Assembly: GCA_019096065.1 (NCBI GenBank)
Contig: JAGUCH010000004.1
Location: 1,798,001-1,862,000, forward strand
Origin: Paracyclopina nana
Taxonomy: Eukaryota; Arthropoda; Copepoda; Cyclopoida; Cyclopettidae
DNA: 64,000 bases
Direction of reading: 5' to 3'
This document shows, piece by piece, positions 39,548 through 52,400 of the stretch; position 1 is the stretch's first letter, and each line of letters begins with the position of its first letter. The translations under genes and the position numbers were made by a program. A model generated the notes under the pieces. The model did not search any database, was not told where the DNA came from, and saw only the letters and a program-made list of their open reading frames with translations.

Positions 39548-40627
39548 TTATTTGAGTTTGGCACTTTTGAGGAGCTTTTTGGAAATGAAAAACTGTATGG
39601 TCCTCTCAATGTCATCATCCTCCGACTCTTCCGAGGCTTCATTGTCGCACTCAAAAATGGCCAGTTCGATCACTTTGGTGAATATTTCCGGATGCATGAC
39701 TTTGATTTGATCCCAATTATCGCACTTTTTAATTTTCCCCCGGTTGTTCAGAATGAATTTGGAGGCCTTCCGCAACAATTCATCTGAATTGACCAGATAA
39801 GCTGCCACCAGGATGGACATGACATTCTCTCGATCAATGTTTCCTGTCAAATGATGCAGGCAAATGTTGAACAGCCTCTTGACGTTGTACTTGTCCGCAA
39901 GTATGAGCAGATTTGCGTCAATATGCGAGCTTTGCACGACATCTCGGTACATGAACTTGAGAAATGTCCTCATGGTTTTGGCAGCTACGTCCTCTATATT
40001 CACGCATCCCTGGTTATTTTCAGCAGTCTCATTCGACTCGAGCATGGCTTGGAAGACATCGCTGCGAGTCGACAGGACAAACTTGTGGCAAGGAAACTCC
40101 TCCTTCTCACAAATTATCTTGAAGTCACTCTTGTCAGGGTTCAAGTAGAGCGCCTTGACCACCTGCTCCAGAGTTGGCTCCTCGGAACAGCCCACTCCAG
40201 GGCTGTGCTTGTCGTGGACAAACACTTGCATCTTCACCCTAATTTTAGGGCTCAAATTGCCGTCGCTCAAAATAGCCTCTTTGGTGGCAAACAATGATGT
40301 AAACACTCCATTATCCTCGTCGCCACTGCTACTGCTATTTGCAATTTTCTTTATGGTTGTGGAGAAGACTTTGGTGGATTTTTTGTCCGTTTTGAAGATT
40401 TCTAGCGAGCAGTTGGCATAGGTGTCACCATTGGGGAATTTGCAGTTGAACTGGATTTCAATGTTGCTAGGAGGGCAGTTCCACTTGCCAATGGCTTCAA
40501 TTTCGAAGGCATCGCCATTGGAGCACTCTAATCTGAGCTCTCGTCTAAACAGCTGATCGGAGTACACTTTATCTTCCCACTCAAAGCAGCCAGAAGCCTT
40601 TGGACTTGACAGCACTAAAGGAGCCAT
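39548..40627 (-). CDS. MATH-BTB protein, copy C
   Basis: Single exon, 359 aa. MATH-like region from GCFEWEDKVYSD, a serine/acid linker (NSSSSGDEDNG), BTB at about residues 165-270 (SDFKIICEKEEFPCHKFVLS) and a C-terminal acidic segment (EASEESEDDDIE) followed by a basic end (ISKKLLKSAKLK). Predicted Cul3 adaptor. The absence of introns in all three copies suggests duplication from an intronless ancestor. Confidence 0.87.
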   Translation of the reverse strand: MAPLVLSSPKASGCFEWEDKVYSDQLFRRELRLECSNGDAFEIEAIGKWNCPPSNIEIQFNCKFPNGDTYANCSLEIFKTDKKSTKVFSTTIKKIANSSSSGDEDNGVFTSLFATKEAILSDGNLSPKIRVKMQVFVHDKHSPGVGCSEEPTLEQVVKALYLNPDKSDFKIICEKEEFPCHKFVLSTRSDVFQAMLESNETAENNQGCVNIEDVAAKTMRTFLKFMYRDVVQSSHIDANLLILADKYNVKRLFNICLHHLTGNIDRENVMSILVAAYLVNSDELLRKASKFILNNRGKIKKCDNWDQIKVMHPEIFTKVIELAIFECDNEASEESEDDDIERTIQFFISKKLLKSAKLK

Positions 40628-42373
40628 ATTTTTCTCTTTTCATCAGCTGATTTAATGCCAGCGTCGCATAAAGCCATAGCATAGGAGGCTTGCTGCCTAT
40701 AGTACCTGCCAACTTATCTACAGGCCTACAGCTATGCTAAGTATAGAACAAAGGATTGCAAAAAATGAAGCATTGATCAAAAAAAAAAATATATATATAA
40801 GAAGATTTGCAGACATTTGCGCAATTCGCGGATTTTTACGCAAAAAACGGTGTTTTTACTCATTAGCAATATCTATTGAAGCTTGTCTCCTTTTTCCCCG
40901 CTCGAAATGATAAAGACATAAAAACACAGTTGAAGGAGCATGATGTAACTACGGCAGAAGTGGTCATTTTCCTCCTCGTTTTTGGGCAAGAGTGGTTTTT
41001 GTCTACTGCTTCTACTACCATTACTAAATGGTGGACATTAAGATGGCGACAGCCAAGCTTTTATGTCTATAAGGTAGGAAGCGGTAATAATAATGCACCC
41101 TATTTGCGTTTCGTCGCGACTCTGTAGTAGCAGCTAGGAGTGTATATTTTTTAGGCGGCGGTGGCGGCGGCGGCGCCGGTGGCAAAATCACCCGAAATTC
41201 ACCCATTTTAATTTCTATGCCATATAAATTTGTGTCTAGATCTGCTGTCAGAAAATGGCTTGAACAACTACATTGTTGGCGCCAGGATCCTCGACGTCGT
41301 GGACAACGACGACAATCATCATTATTACTTATTAGACCCACCCCAAAAAAGTCTAAAGATGCCCTTTTTGGCCAGACTAAAATTCACGGCTCACTTTTAT
41401 CTAACTTCTTGATCATCATAATCATAATTGACGAGTAATTACTCCTCGTGATTTAGCAGCGCGTCTCTCGAGCGCACACTGGGGGAAAAGGAGTGAAAAA
41501 AGACGGCGATGAAGTTATCCCAGATAATTTACGTAATTGTGCTCGCAGCCCACAGGTGGAGTCAAATGAGGTTGTCAATAGGTCAAATTGGTGCCAACGA
41601 AGATTATTCAATTAACTATGCTGTTTGAGCTCCTGGAGAGCTGATAAATACGAGGCGCGACAAAGTGCAAATAAATCCACAATTTCACGTCAATCTCCCA
41701 TCGTACGTAATTTACTGCTACTGCTGCTGGGAAGTGACGTGAAACTGTCAACAATTTACATTTCAGCTAAAAAGCACTTTTCACAATTGGGAGAGTTGAA
41801 AAGAGGGGATTTTTACGAAACATGCATGCTATTTTTTGAGAATTTGAACGTACTATCATCATATTTGCACTAGACATACTCGATCTCCCTCATCGCAAAA
41901 TTGTTTGATAAATAATGCACAAGGTTCAGGCCCAAATTGCAATAATCGATGCAGGTTCACATGGATAAAAGAGCGAATGCATCAGTAATGTTTGATTTGT
42001 GGCCAAAATTCTCAGTCCATATGAGATAGCAAATGATTTTTAAAATTAGAGCATGGCAACAAAAGGCCTCAGAAAACCACATAAAATATTTATCAGGTAA
42101 TGCATCTTAAACTAATAAAATATTGAGCTCTTTTATGGTATCAAATGTAGCATTCATAAAGCAGCCAAAGAGTTTTTTTCCTCAATTTCAGCCACAAAAG
42201 GAAAATAAAAGGCTGCTTCAATTAACGTTACGAGAAAGGATGTAGGGAATCATTTTTACTTACCCCTATAAGCTTTCCTCCTTTCCCATAGCTTGAGATA
42301 TTTGTTAGAAGTCCATTTCCAACTGTCAAGATTCTTCTTAATTTGATTTATTGACGCTTAGCAAAATGCAACT
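40628..42373. other. Intergenic, no gene seen
   Basis: 1.7 kb of AT-rich sequence with a (GGC)n tract at about 41153-41180. ORFs of 60-105 codons overlap on several frames and show no domain. Confidence 0.5.
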
Positions 42374-43505
42374 TCATTGCTTCGAACTTCTTTCAATGGC
42401 AATATTCGAAATCAGCGCTAAGTTAGCTTTTAGCAAAGAATGGCAAGCAGATATTTTAAATTCATCCTCTGGATTGTCCAGGTTCTCCTTCAGAAATCTG
42501 GACACACCAGCTAAAACAATATTTGCAGCCTCATAACCAGCTTGCAGCTCTTCGGGGCTTTGAATGTCCGATGAAATGTTGAACAGAGACGGAGTTCTTT
42601 TGGTTGCACTTGAGGCTGCAGAAGATAATTGCTTTTCTGGCTTTATGACCACACTGTCTCTACTATTGGTAGGTGGAATGCCAGTTCCTCCCAATTCCTT
42701 GGACCAAGGTGCTTTTCCTGACGACCATGGATACAGCTCGTCACTGTAAATGGTCCGGATCAATTCAAACTCTTTGCCATTCTCCTTCATATGGACTACT
42801 TTGCTCCGGATGTTGCCGCTGCTACCTATTTCCCAATCGGGTCTGACAGCCTTCAAAAAGTTTTCGCGGTGGCCTTTGCCGAACACATGATTGTACATGC
42901 AATTGGCCTCGCCTTGCGTATTGCACAAGGAGCATTGATAGTATGGCTCCATTTCCACGTTCGAACACGCTATAATTTCAGTGATGAACCTAAAGTGACA
43001 GAAAATGGTGAATACAACTTATGAGCATTTTTAAATTGAGAATATTCTACCTTAAGCCGACAACGGGATCTGTTGATTCTTGGAGCTTTTTCTGCAACCT
43101 AATCGGAATCTTCTTCGCGGCCGTTTTCAAAGGCTTGACTTCGCGGATATAGGACATCTCATGACTGGCAGCATTGGCACCATTTTTGCCCTCATAGACG
43201 AGTATTTTCTTTCGATGTTTGGTCCCGTTTTTGTGAGACTCCATAGTTTCTTTGGACGAGAGATCAACGAGGCAAATGTCACAATAGTAGGAGACTTTTT
43301 TGCCACCATCTTCAGGCTTTGACCGATGCATTTGTAAATCATGCAAGTATTGAAGCTCAGCCCAATTGTCAGGATGGCTTTCGACTTTGCTTTCAACTGA
43401 GTTGAACACATTTTCTTCGTCTGGAACAGCCGCAAACTTCTTAATGTTCAGCGACATTTTCCACACTCGCGAATTCCCGTCTTTTTTAATTTTCGCTATC
43501 ATCAA
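42374..43505 (-). CDS. U1/matrin-type zinc-finger protein, 2 exons
   Basis: Exons 43505-43051 and 42989-42374 (minus) join across a 61-nt intron to about 356 aa. The first U1-type C2H2 finger is YYCDICLVDLSSKETMESHK...TKHRKK. The second (YQCSLCNTQGEANCMYNH...GKGH) lies just after the splice junction. The C-terminal 80 residues are helical. Such fingers bind structured RNA in splicing-related and other RNA-binding proteins. Start is uncertain: ATGs at 43505, 43502 and 43457 are all in frame. No closer orthologue is recognised. Confidence 0.7.
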
Positions 43506-43884
43506 ATAAGTGGACCACTTTCAAAGTCAAGCCAGTTTTACTTTTGTGAATCGACAAGATATAGAGAAATTATGGACTATAAATTAAATTGATTGACGAA
43601 TAAATTAATTATTTTTGATAGTAAAATTAAATTTATCTGCAATTCAGTCAGCTTTTGAGGTAGAATCAGTTGCAGTTGTTTTGATCTGTGCGCCTCAAAA
43701 TTAGTGCATCAAGTTGAAAGCTTTGTTTTGGTTCAAAGGTTGCGAAATGGAAGGGAGTAAAAATTCCGCGTTTATGCTGACGTCAGCTGAGCTTTGATAT
43801 TTACATAGCTCAATGCAAGAAGTGTCAACATAAGCAATTTCGATGTCGGCTGTATTGATTTTCTCCCTTCATTAACGAAAAACC
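43506..43884. promoter_or_regulatory. Divergent intergenic region
   Basis: 379 nt between the starts of the zinc-finger gene and the OS-9 gene, presumably a shared promoter. It contains TGACGTCA-like TGACGTCAGCTGA at about 43779, a possible CRE/ATF or unfolded-protein-response type site, which would suit OS-9. Motif only. Confidence 0.4.
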
Positions 43885-46206
43885 ATGGAGTTATTCAACG
43901 TGCTGTTATTCCTGTGTGGATTTTCAACGTCCTCTGCGCTCTTTTCGGATCCTGTCTACATGGACTTGGATGAGATTAACTTGGTGCAGTATGACATCAA
44001 AATTGGCGACTCCCCAATTGTTGTGGAGAAGCCTGGTCAGCTAAATAGTCCTCAGGTAAAAATTCCGGAGCAAATCAAAGATTTTGTTCATATTGGTCAT
44101 TTTCAGGCTGACATACTAGTCATTCCAATGACAAACAAAAAAGGCCAAAAGTACCAGTGCTCGGTGCCCAATCATGGTGAACGCGACAAAGCTAACATCG
44201 AGGCAAAAAATAGTGAGTTGGACAAGGATGATGGTGGGGAACAAGCCGATGAGGAGAAAGTTGAAATTACTGGCTCGGCTAAAGCACGTAAACTTCTTGA
44301 GCCAATGACAAGCCAGCCCTGCCTTCTCAGGACCAAGGATTGGTGGACCTATGAATTTTGCTATGGCAGGACCATCAAACAGTTCCACTTGGAAGGTTTG
44401 TTTTCTGACATGCTCGATTTCTCATTGGTAAGGCTTACTTTCTTCAGATGGAAAACCATCAGGTCCTGTTATGGTGCTAGGATTTTATGACCATGATGAG
44501 AACTTGGATGATGATGACTATTCCAACAAAAATACTGAAAATATGGGCAGGTTGAGAAGACACCATGCTCAAATTTACACAAATGGTAGCAAATGTGACC
44601 TGACAGGCCAATTGAGGAGAACAGAAGTGCGAGTAAGTTAACAAAGATTATTGAAATAGACTTTGAAATCACTCGAGGATTTTTGACTAGTTTGAGTGTG
44701 ACCCCACTTCAGTGGTTGATGTTTTGAGCCAAGTTGATGAGCCTCAATCTTGCGAGTACATCATTACAATTAAGACTTCGAAAATATGTGCCATTCCCCA
44801 ATTGAGGCCTCCACCAGTCAAGAAGCCGTTGAAAATCGAGTGTCAGCCAGTTCTCACTGTGGAAGAACACGAAAAGTACCAAAAGTATTTGAAAAACAAG
44901 GAGAAAAGTGCCCATAAGAAGGCTGAAGAAATGCAGAGTCAGCAAAAAATCAACTTACTCAAAGCTTTAGAGGACGAAGACATTTCTCACATTGATGTTG
45001 ACTCTGAAGAAGGTCTCAGTCTCATTGAGGGCATGGTTGGTGAGAAATTAGCTGACAAGCTCGTGGGAGAACTGGGTGCTTTTTTGGGCACCAAAATTCC
45101 CCACAAGAAATGGATGACCAATTCGGGAGTTGTAGGCAAGCCTATTGAGGTTCAAGAGCACAAAATGGCCAATGGTGAAATGCAGTCTCACATTGTCAGC
45201 ACTAAAAATCAAGAGTTTAACACAATGCTCAAGGATCTGTCAAAAGCCCAGAAGAGGAGGACGACAGTCAACACTGATCCTAGGAGTGAATTGTCTGATG
45301 AAACAGAAATGATGGATGACCTTGTCGAGTCAGTGAAGCAGCTAGGCAAAGATGAAATGGCCAAGTTGAAAGATTTGAAAAAATCCCTTGTGGAAACAGC
45401 AGAAGAATCCCTTGAGGAGATAGTCGCTGAGACAGAGGGAGAAATGAATGTCAAACTTGATGGACTAGAGAGGCACCAAGCTATTGAAGAGCTACACAAT
45501 ACTCTTCAAGAATTGATGTCAAAGTTGGATAAAGCAGAGGCTGACATCAGCAAAGTCAACGAGGAAATTGAGCATCTGCATGGCACAATTGATGACAAAG
45601 AAGAAGCTTTGCATTCCCTCAAAAAGGAATTGCTTGACAACCAGGGTGAAATTGGGAAAGAAGAGGAAGAAGGAGAAGAAGATCAGGATGCTGATCAATC
45701 AAAAGTAAACATTAAAGTGACCAACTACACTCCATCCTCCGGTTTGACTGACTCTCCGTCTGACAAGAGAGTTATTAAGCACTTGGAGAGAGCTATCAAG
45801 AAACGCTTAAACAAGGCTGGTCTGGATACAGGAGGCAGGCAAATTGAAGTTAAGTTCATTTCAACCTCCATTCCTACTGATGTCTTTGGCAAGGCATCAG
45901 TTGACACTAATTCTGCATTTGGGGATGAATCCATGACTCCAGAGGAAGCTAAACAATTCCAGGGCATGATTTATAATCTAATGGTGAGATTTTCAAGTGA
46001 ATCCATTACTTTTTTATTTAAACATTCATTTTTTCAAGATTGGCAACCAAGAGGCCTATGATGACATTGACACTCAAAGAAAGGCTGAAAAGAGTTACCA
46101 ATTTGCTGTTGATGACTTTGACACCGATGAAGAATCAAGAGAGGAGAATTTGCCTGACCAAGACAACACTAAAGATGATTTTGTTGAGGAGGAAGCATTG
46201 GGCTAA
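43885..46206 (+). CDS. OS9: OS-9-like ER lectin, 5 exons
   Basis: Exons 43885-44055, 44107-44395, 44448-44632, 44691-45983 and 46039-46206, about 701 aa. Signal peptide, then an MRH lectin domain at about residues 90-240 with the family segments DWWTYEFCYGRTIKQFHLE, GPVMVLGFYDHDENL, SKCDLTGQLRRTEV and FECDP...EPQSCEY. The rest is a long acidic coiled-coil region. Family role: recognises trimmed N-glycans on misfolded glycoproteins and hands them to the HRD1 ubiquitin ligase in ER-associated degradation. Overall length matches vertebrate OS-9. Confidence 0.9.
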
Positions 46207-46342
46207 GTCAACTTTAAGTTTGTTTTTATCTTCCTGTGATCACTTTTATTTTTCATTCTTCCATTATTTCCACAAATAGTTTTTTGGCTGTGATAAATTA
46301 AAAATGTTGCTTGATTATTTTAAAAATGAAGGGAAAGGGTAA

Positions 46343-47613
46343 TTAATCAATGAAGGCAGATTCGTCCAACTTAATCTTGCCTAAAAAGCCCTCATAGTTA
46401 CTCAAGCTTTTCATTGTTATGTTATGAATGCTTTCATCTGTGTAAAATGCAACATGACTTGACATGATCACATTGTCCATGTGAGCCAGCTCTTGTAGGT
46501 CAGGATAATTTTTAAAGCCATTCCTTGTCATGTCTCTCCAAATAAAATTGCTTTCATTCTCAAACACATCCAGTGCTGCTCCATAGATTTTGCCACTTTT
46601 GAGGCCTTTCACCAAAGCGCCAGTGTCAATAACTTCACCCCTTGAGGTATTGACAACTATGGCATCTTGCTTCAATTTTTCAATTGTATCACTGTTGATC
46701 AAATGGCGAGTTTCAGGTAGCAAGGGACAATGTATGGAAATGAAATTGGAGCAAGTCAAAAGATCATCCATGGTCACATATTCAGCATTTGGAACTGAGC
46801 TGATCCAATCGTATGAGGGGAAGGCATCATAGCAAAGAACTTTATCCACAAGCCCAGACAACTTTTCTACGGTCTTCTTTCCTAGATTTGCAACTGACGG
46901 TCAAGAGTTTCCTCCCAAAAAATAAAGTATATTTTTACCTATTATTCCAGTTCCAATGATTCCTGCCGTTTTGTCTTCCAAAAGAAATGAGCTTAATCCG
47001 CAGACAGTAAAATTTGCAATTTTTGTCATTTCATATGACTTTTGGATGTTTTTTGCTAAGGCCATTATTGATGACACTGCATATTCAGCAATAGATGAAG
47101 GAGAGTAGGATGGTACTCTACCAACTCTGATACCAGCTGTTTTCAGCTCATCAAGTGGCACATTGTCAAAACCAGCACTGAAGCAGAGAATCAACTTGTT
47201 GCCATTCTCTTTAAGGATTTCAACCTATTATGCATAGCTCATATCATTTTAACCCTTAAAATTTGAATGCAGGGCATACTTGATCTGCTGTTATCTTTCT
47301 GTTAGGACACATCCCAATTGCTGTAAATCCGCTTGCTTCTTTCAAGACTTCATGAGGTAGATCAACAAATCCAGATGCAACCTGCAGAGTTATATTCCAC
47401 TTACTGATCAGTTCCTTCTCTTTCCTCAATGTTTACCTTGACAGTATATCCTTTTTCCCTGAATGCTCTGGCCATTGATTTGTTGACTACATTTCTTGTG
47501 TCAATAATGAACAAATCTTTAGCTGGCTCTGGCCTCTTCCAGGCAAAGCCCCGAGCCATCAATGTTTGAAAGGCTGGATTTGATAGACACAGCCTAGGAA
47601 ATGCCACACTCAT
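46343..47613 (-). CDS. LdhA-type D-lactate dehydrogenase, copy A (4 exons), with N-terminal extension
   Basis: Exons 47613-47437, 47381-47280, 47224-46939 and 46881-46343 give about 367 aa. NAD-binding GTGIIG, catalytic Arg in NTSRGEV, Glu in VFENE and His in SSHVAFYT are all present. The overall pattern (CFSAGFDNV, RVPSYSPSSIAEYA, ISIHCPLLPETRHLIN) fits NAD-dependent D-lactate dehydrogenases of the bacterial LdhA type rather than GRHPR or CtBP. The first 30 residues (MSVAFPRLCLSNPAF...RGFAWKR) are basic and could be a mitochondrial presequence. Reaction: pyruvate plus NADH to D-lactate. The paralogue at 47928 has identical exon 2-4 lengths. Confidence 0.82.
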
Positions 47614-47927
47614 TGTACTAGGATGTTTTAGTGTTGTGGTGCTTTGAAATACTGATCTATTTTGTTGTGACCTTCACTTGCCCCTTGGTGTGGAAGCAAC
47701 TTGTTTTACTTTCTCTGGAGCACAAATTAGACTGCAGCTAGGGCTTTCTCTTTAAAGCTCCCACAACAATTTTCATCCAACCTGAAATGTTCCACTTTTT
47801 CACAAAAAATAATGATGAGTCAGTGCAGTTATATTTTTCCACATGTTTTATTTTTATTTTTTGTTAACCCTCATGAATGTTTAGTGCATAAGGAAGAACT
47901 CAGCAATGTATCCTGTACAGGCTACAA

Positions 47928-49132
47928 TTATGCAACAAAAGAAGATTCATCCAGTTGTTTCTTCCCAATGAAGCCCTCAAAGTTAGCAAGGCTCTTCTCT
48001 GTGATTTTCTTGATGCTTTCATCAGTATAAAATGCAATGTGGCTGGAAATGATGACATTATGCATTGAAGCCAGTTCCTCTAAATCTGGGTAATTTTTAA
48101 AGCCATTTGCTCTCATATCACGCCAAATGAAGTTGTTTTCATTTTCAAAAACATCTAAGGCTGCACCAAAAATTTTGCCACTTTTCAGGCCTGCTATAAG
48201 AGCACGGGTATCAACAACTTCTCCTCTGGAAGTGTTAACAATGATGACATCATTCCTCATTTTTTCAATTGTTTCAATATTTATCAAATGGCGAGTATCA
48301 GGCAGAAGTGGGCAATGGATGGAGATAACATTTGCATTCTTCAGCAGCTCTTCCATTGAAACATACTCAGCATTTGGGATGGTCTTTATCCAATCTTTTG
48401 ATGGAAAAGTATCATAACATAGCACTTTTTTGAAAAGCCCAGAGAACTTCTCGGCTGCTTTCTTTCCTTCATTGACAAAATGTGACATTACAAAAATGAA
48501 AGGCAATATAATAATAGGTTGGCATACCTATGACACCAGTTCCAATGACTCCAACTGTCTTATCTTCTAAAAGAAAACAATGCAAAGCTGACACTGAAAA
48601 ATCAGCAATTTTTGTCATTTCATATGACTTTTGGATATTTTTAGCCAAAGCCATTGTTGAAGAGACAGCATACTCAGCAATAGATGCTGGAGAGTAGGAT
48701 GGTACACGACCTACTCGAATTCCAGACTTTCTCACATCATCAATGGGTACATTGTCAAATCCAGCACTGAAGCACAAGATGAGCTTGTTGCCATTTTCCT
48801 TGAGTATATCAACCTTATGAAAAGATATTTTTAAAGCAAAGCTTAGATTTACCAGAAAATACTTTGAAATGCTGAATGCAAATCACCTGTTGTCTTGAGA
48901 CATGCCTATTGGAACACATTCCTATTGCTGTGAACCCATGAGCCTGCTTAAGAATTTCATCTGGCAAGTCTTCAAACCCAGTTGCAACCTTAAATGTTAT
49001 CTAAAATGTGTTCTTATTAAGATAACATGAAAGAGATATTACCTTAACTTCATAACCTTGAGCTTCAAAAGCTTCAGTCATTGACTGATTAACAATAGTC
49101 CTGGTGTCAATAATAAACAAATCTTTAACCAT
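47928..49132 (-). CDS. LdhA-type D-lactate dehydrogenase, copy B (4 exons)
   Basis: Exons 49132-49043, 48988-48887, 48813-48528 and 48466-47928 give about 338 aa. Exons 2-4 are exactly 102, 286 and 539 nt, as in copy A, showing a recent tandem duplication. Same catalytic set (NTSRGEV, VFENE, SSHIAFYT). It lacks copy A's N-terminal extension, so it is probably cytosolic. The two copies could split D-lactate metabolism between compartments. Confidence 0.83.
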
Positions 49133-49449
49133 GATGTTTCCTTTTTTCTACTTAGGGAAGAGCAAAGTTCTTTTGTTGACTGAGCATTAAAGGAGAGAAA
49201 TGCAATTCTAAAATAGCACACAGTGTAAAACCTGTTTCATGTGTTTCCTCTCAACCCAGAGCACTAAAATTTCCAGCCAGTGTTCTCTTTAAAGTACGTT
49301 GGAAATAATACTTTACTTGGGCATGCCTGATTATGATTAAAATCTCTTGCTGTGATTAGATTTGATAGGAATTTATTCATTAAAGGTTAATCTTTGACTT
49401 CATTGAAGTTATGTAGAAAAATTGATCTAATAAACCATTTCTATATAAT

Positions 49450-52400
49450 TCAATTTACATTTGTCATTTCCTGCTCAACCAGGACTTCTTCAACGTCTTT
49501 ATCACACATTGTTACATCATTGCACTTCATTTGGCAGCATTTATCTCTGGAGCAAACTGAACAGATTAAGAACTGCTCAGTTCCACAGAGTTGGAGGTTG
49601 AAACGCAGTTCATTTTTGTGAATCCTGGGTCCATTGATTTCAGTCCAAGGATGGCCCATGTACTTGTAGTATAAAATGTGAAAAATCCAGCTTGCCACAC
49701 AAAGACCACATATTAAGGCCAAGTTCTGATGCAAAAGATCATGACCTAAGCAAGCCATTGCCCTGTTTGAATGTTCTTTGATGAGTGGCCATGATGCAAG
49801 TAGGATATTTTCAATAAAAACTAGTACAAAGAATAGTGATTGCATAAAAAATGTTGAGTGCTGGTTCAAATGTGTGTTCAGTATGTCATTGCCTTGAAGA
49901 GCTGATCTTTTAGACTTGTGAACTTGTTTGTCAATGGGCACAATCCTCACATACACAAGGCTGCTAGCAAAGACATTCAATACTGCAACCAAAAGTGCCA
50001 TCATTCCATGTGAATGTCTACTTCTCTCAAATGTCCACTTCAGTATGAAAACTAGCACAAAGTGAATGCATAGTAAAATTGGCACTGTGGGCATGAAATT
50101 TCTCACAGAGAAGAAAAAAAGGCCAAATGAAAGCATCCTTGCCATTATCTGCAACAAGAGTTACTATTCAAAAATTAGGTACTAACAATCAAATATAGGC
50201 CACTTACCTGAGTTGTGAGAGAGCAATATATGAAAATAGTATTTGATAACTTAACAGCTCCTCTCTTAAGGGTTCTGTAGCTGGCAGCCACTCCACATAC
50301 TAGGGCAATGAAAGACATAAAAGTTTTGCCCAGACTTTTCTCAATGTCAGAAGCTTCTTTGATGCTAAATGACAGAAAGAAGATTACTCCATTATAAACC
50401 TTGTCCACTAGCTCTGCAAATGAATGCTCCGATAAACTGTTGAAGTCTGAAGATAGCAGCCATATTTGTAGCACCAATTGTCCACATGATTCCAAAGCTG
50501 CCTCAGCAGTTCTAGATATGCCCCACAAGTACTCACTCTTCTGAAGTTGAGTTCTGTATTTGTTTTTTCTTTTAGCTCTCCTATGCTGGAACTTGAAGAT
50601 GACTTGCTTGGCTGCAACAAACAATATAAAAAGAGGGGCACACAGCAAGGCAATTGGCCAAATGAGTATCCTCATGGATATTTTTGTCAATTTCAGGAAC
50701 CTGGTAGACAGCACCTTGTGTTCTAGGACTCTATGCTCAAAGCTAGTGAGTTTGTCCCACAATTCTCTTGAGCACATGATGTAGAAAACAATTATGGGAA
50801 AACTGATGCAAATGATATTGACAAAGAATGCTGTTCTGTACTCTTCAGGTGTTCTTTGGATATCAGTGCAGAAAGCATTGCTAGCTTGAGTATTTGAGAA
50901 AATAGAAGAGGTGTCATGAGGCTTCAATGTTTTCCAGTACTCAGCACAACTTATAATCATGTCTTTTTGCACCAGATAATGGCTTGCATTGCCTTCTTCA
51001 CAAATAGCTTGCAGTCCATTGAGTTTTCCCACAAAATAGTCCTGTTTGTTAGCAGAATAACTGGAATTTGGATGAGAGTCAAAGCCATTGATGTAGTATT
51101 CATAAGACAGCTCAAAATCTGAGTAGTAGTCATAGACAAAAGTTGATATTGAGAAAAAGAGAGGAATAAGGCCAAGAAATGGGAAGACCACACTTTGGGC
51201 CCATGTTTTACTATAAAACATGGTAAAAGTTTCAATCGTCCAACTGAGTAATTCATCTCCAGTCAGTTGTCTTCTCAAGCAATTTAATCCCTCCTTTCTG
51301 TCCCTCTGATGGCAAGCATATTCTTGATGCAGAATTTCAGTGGTACAAAGCCTGTCATTATTTTCCACAGCCCATTCCAAAGCTGTTTTGCTAAACGTTT
51401 CATCATCATTGTTCTCATCCTTATACAGCAAAATTTGATGCAACTCCTCCAGATTTTTAGAGAGCTGACTGTTGAACAATAACCTGACCATGTCTGGCCT
51501 TACTTCTCTTGTGGCAGCAACAACATGCATGCATATAAACTTGATGGCAACCTTGTATTCCATTTTGGCCAAGATGTCTTTCAAATTCAGCCTCAATAGA
51601 GCATTGAAGTAACTATGACTATTTCCATTCTTCATAGATTCTTGTAAAGGAATCCTCTTGATGGTAATTGACTTGTGCATGTGAAAGTTTCTTCCACAAT
51701 TGATTCCTGGAAAATGAAATCCTTTGACTAATTGTTCAGCTCCAAATCCATATTCTTTTTGATCAACAATAACTTCGGTACAATTTTCAACCATCAAGTC
51801 AGCACCTTTAAGCATGAGGTTATGGATGGAGTTTTCATCAAGATAGCCAACTGCATAGTGGAATAAAGTATTGCCAGTTTCATCCCTTATGTTCAGTACT
51901 TCCTCTGGTGAGTCAAAAAACTCAATGAACTTTGACATCACTCTGAAGTCTAGAGTGCCAATAGACAAATGTGGAGCTGACTCCCCTGGTTTGTCCATAA
52001 TCAAAGGATCAGCCCCATGGTCTAGGAGCTTGTCAATGAAATCACAAGTTTGATCCACTCTACTGATATGATAGCCAAGGATGGCACAGTGTAAAGGAGT
52101 GTATCCTATTTGACAGTCTTGCACATTTGGATCAGCTCCTTGCTCCAGTAGAAGAATTCCAAGAGGGATCATGTTATGCCAGGCTGCAATCCACAGTGGT
52201 GTCAAATGGTTCTTGTTCACAGAATTGGGATTAATAAGGAAAGGCTCTTGCAACAATTTTTTCACACCCTGTGCAAAGTTCAAGCACACAAAATAGTGTA
52301 TAATTTGGCCAGGAGAGGTTGGAAGTTTGTCTTCCATGTCAAGACAATCTGGGTTCCTCTTGAACAAATCTAAAGCATAGTTGAGACATGGTTCAATTTC

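Noticed and set aside
41024..41341. Proline-rich minus-strand ORF
   Set aside because: Produced by a (GGC)n tract; no further coding support.
46343..49132. Identity as CtBP or glyoxylate reductase
   Set aside because: The pattern around the catalytic His and the N-terminal half fits LdhA-type D-lactate dehydrogenase better.
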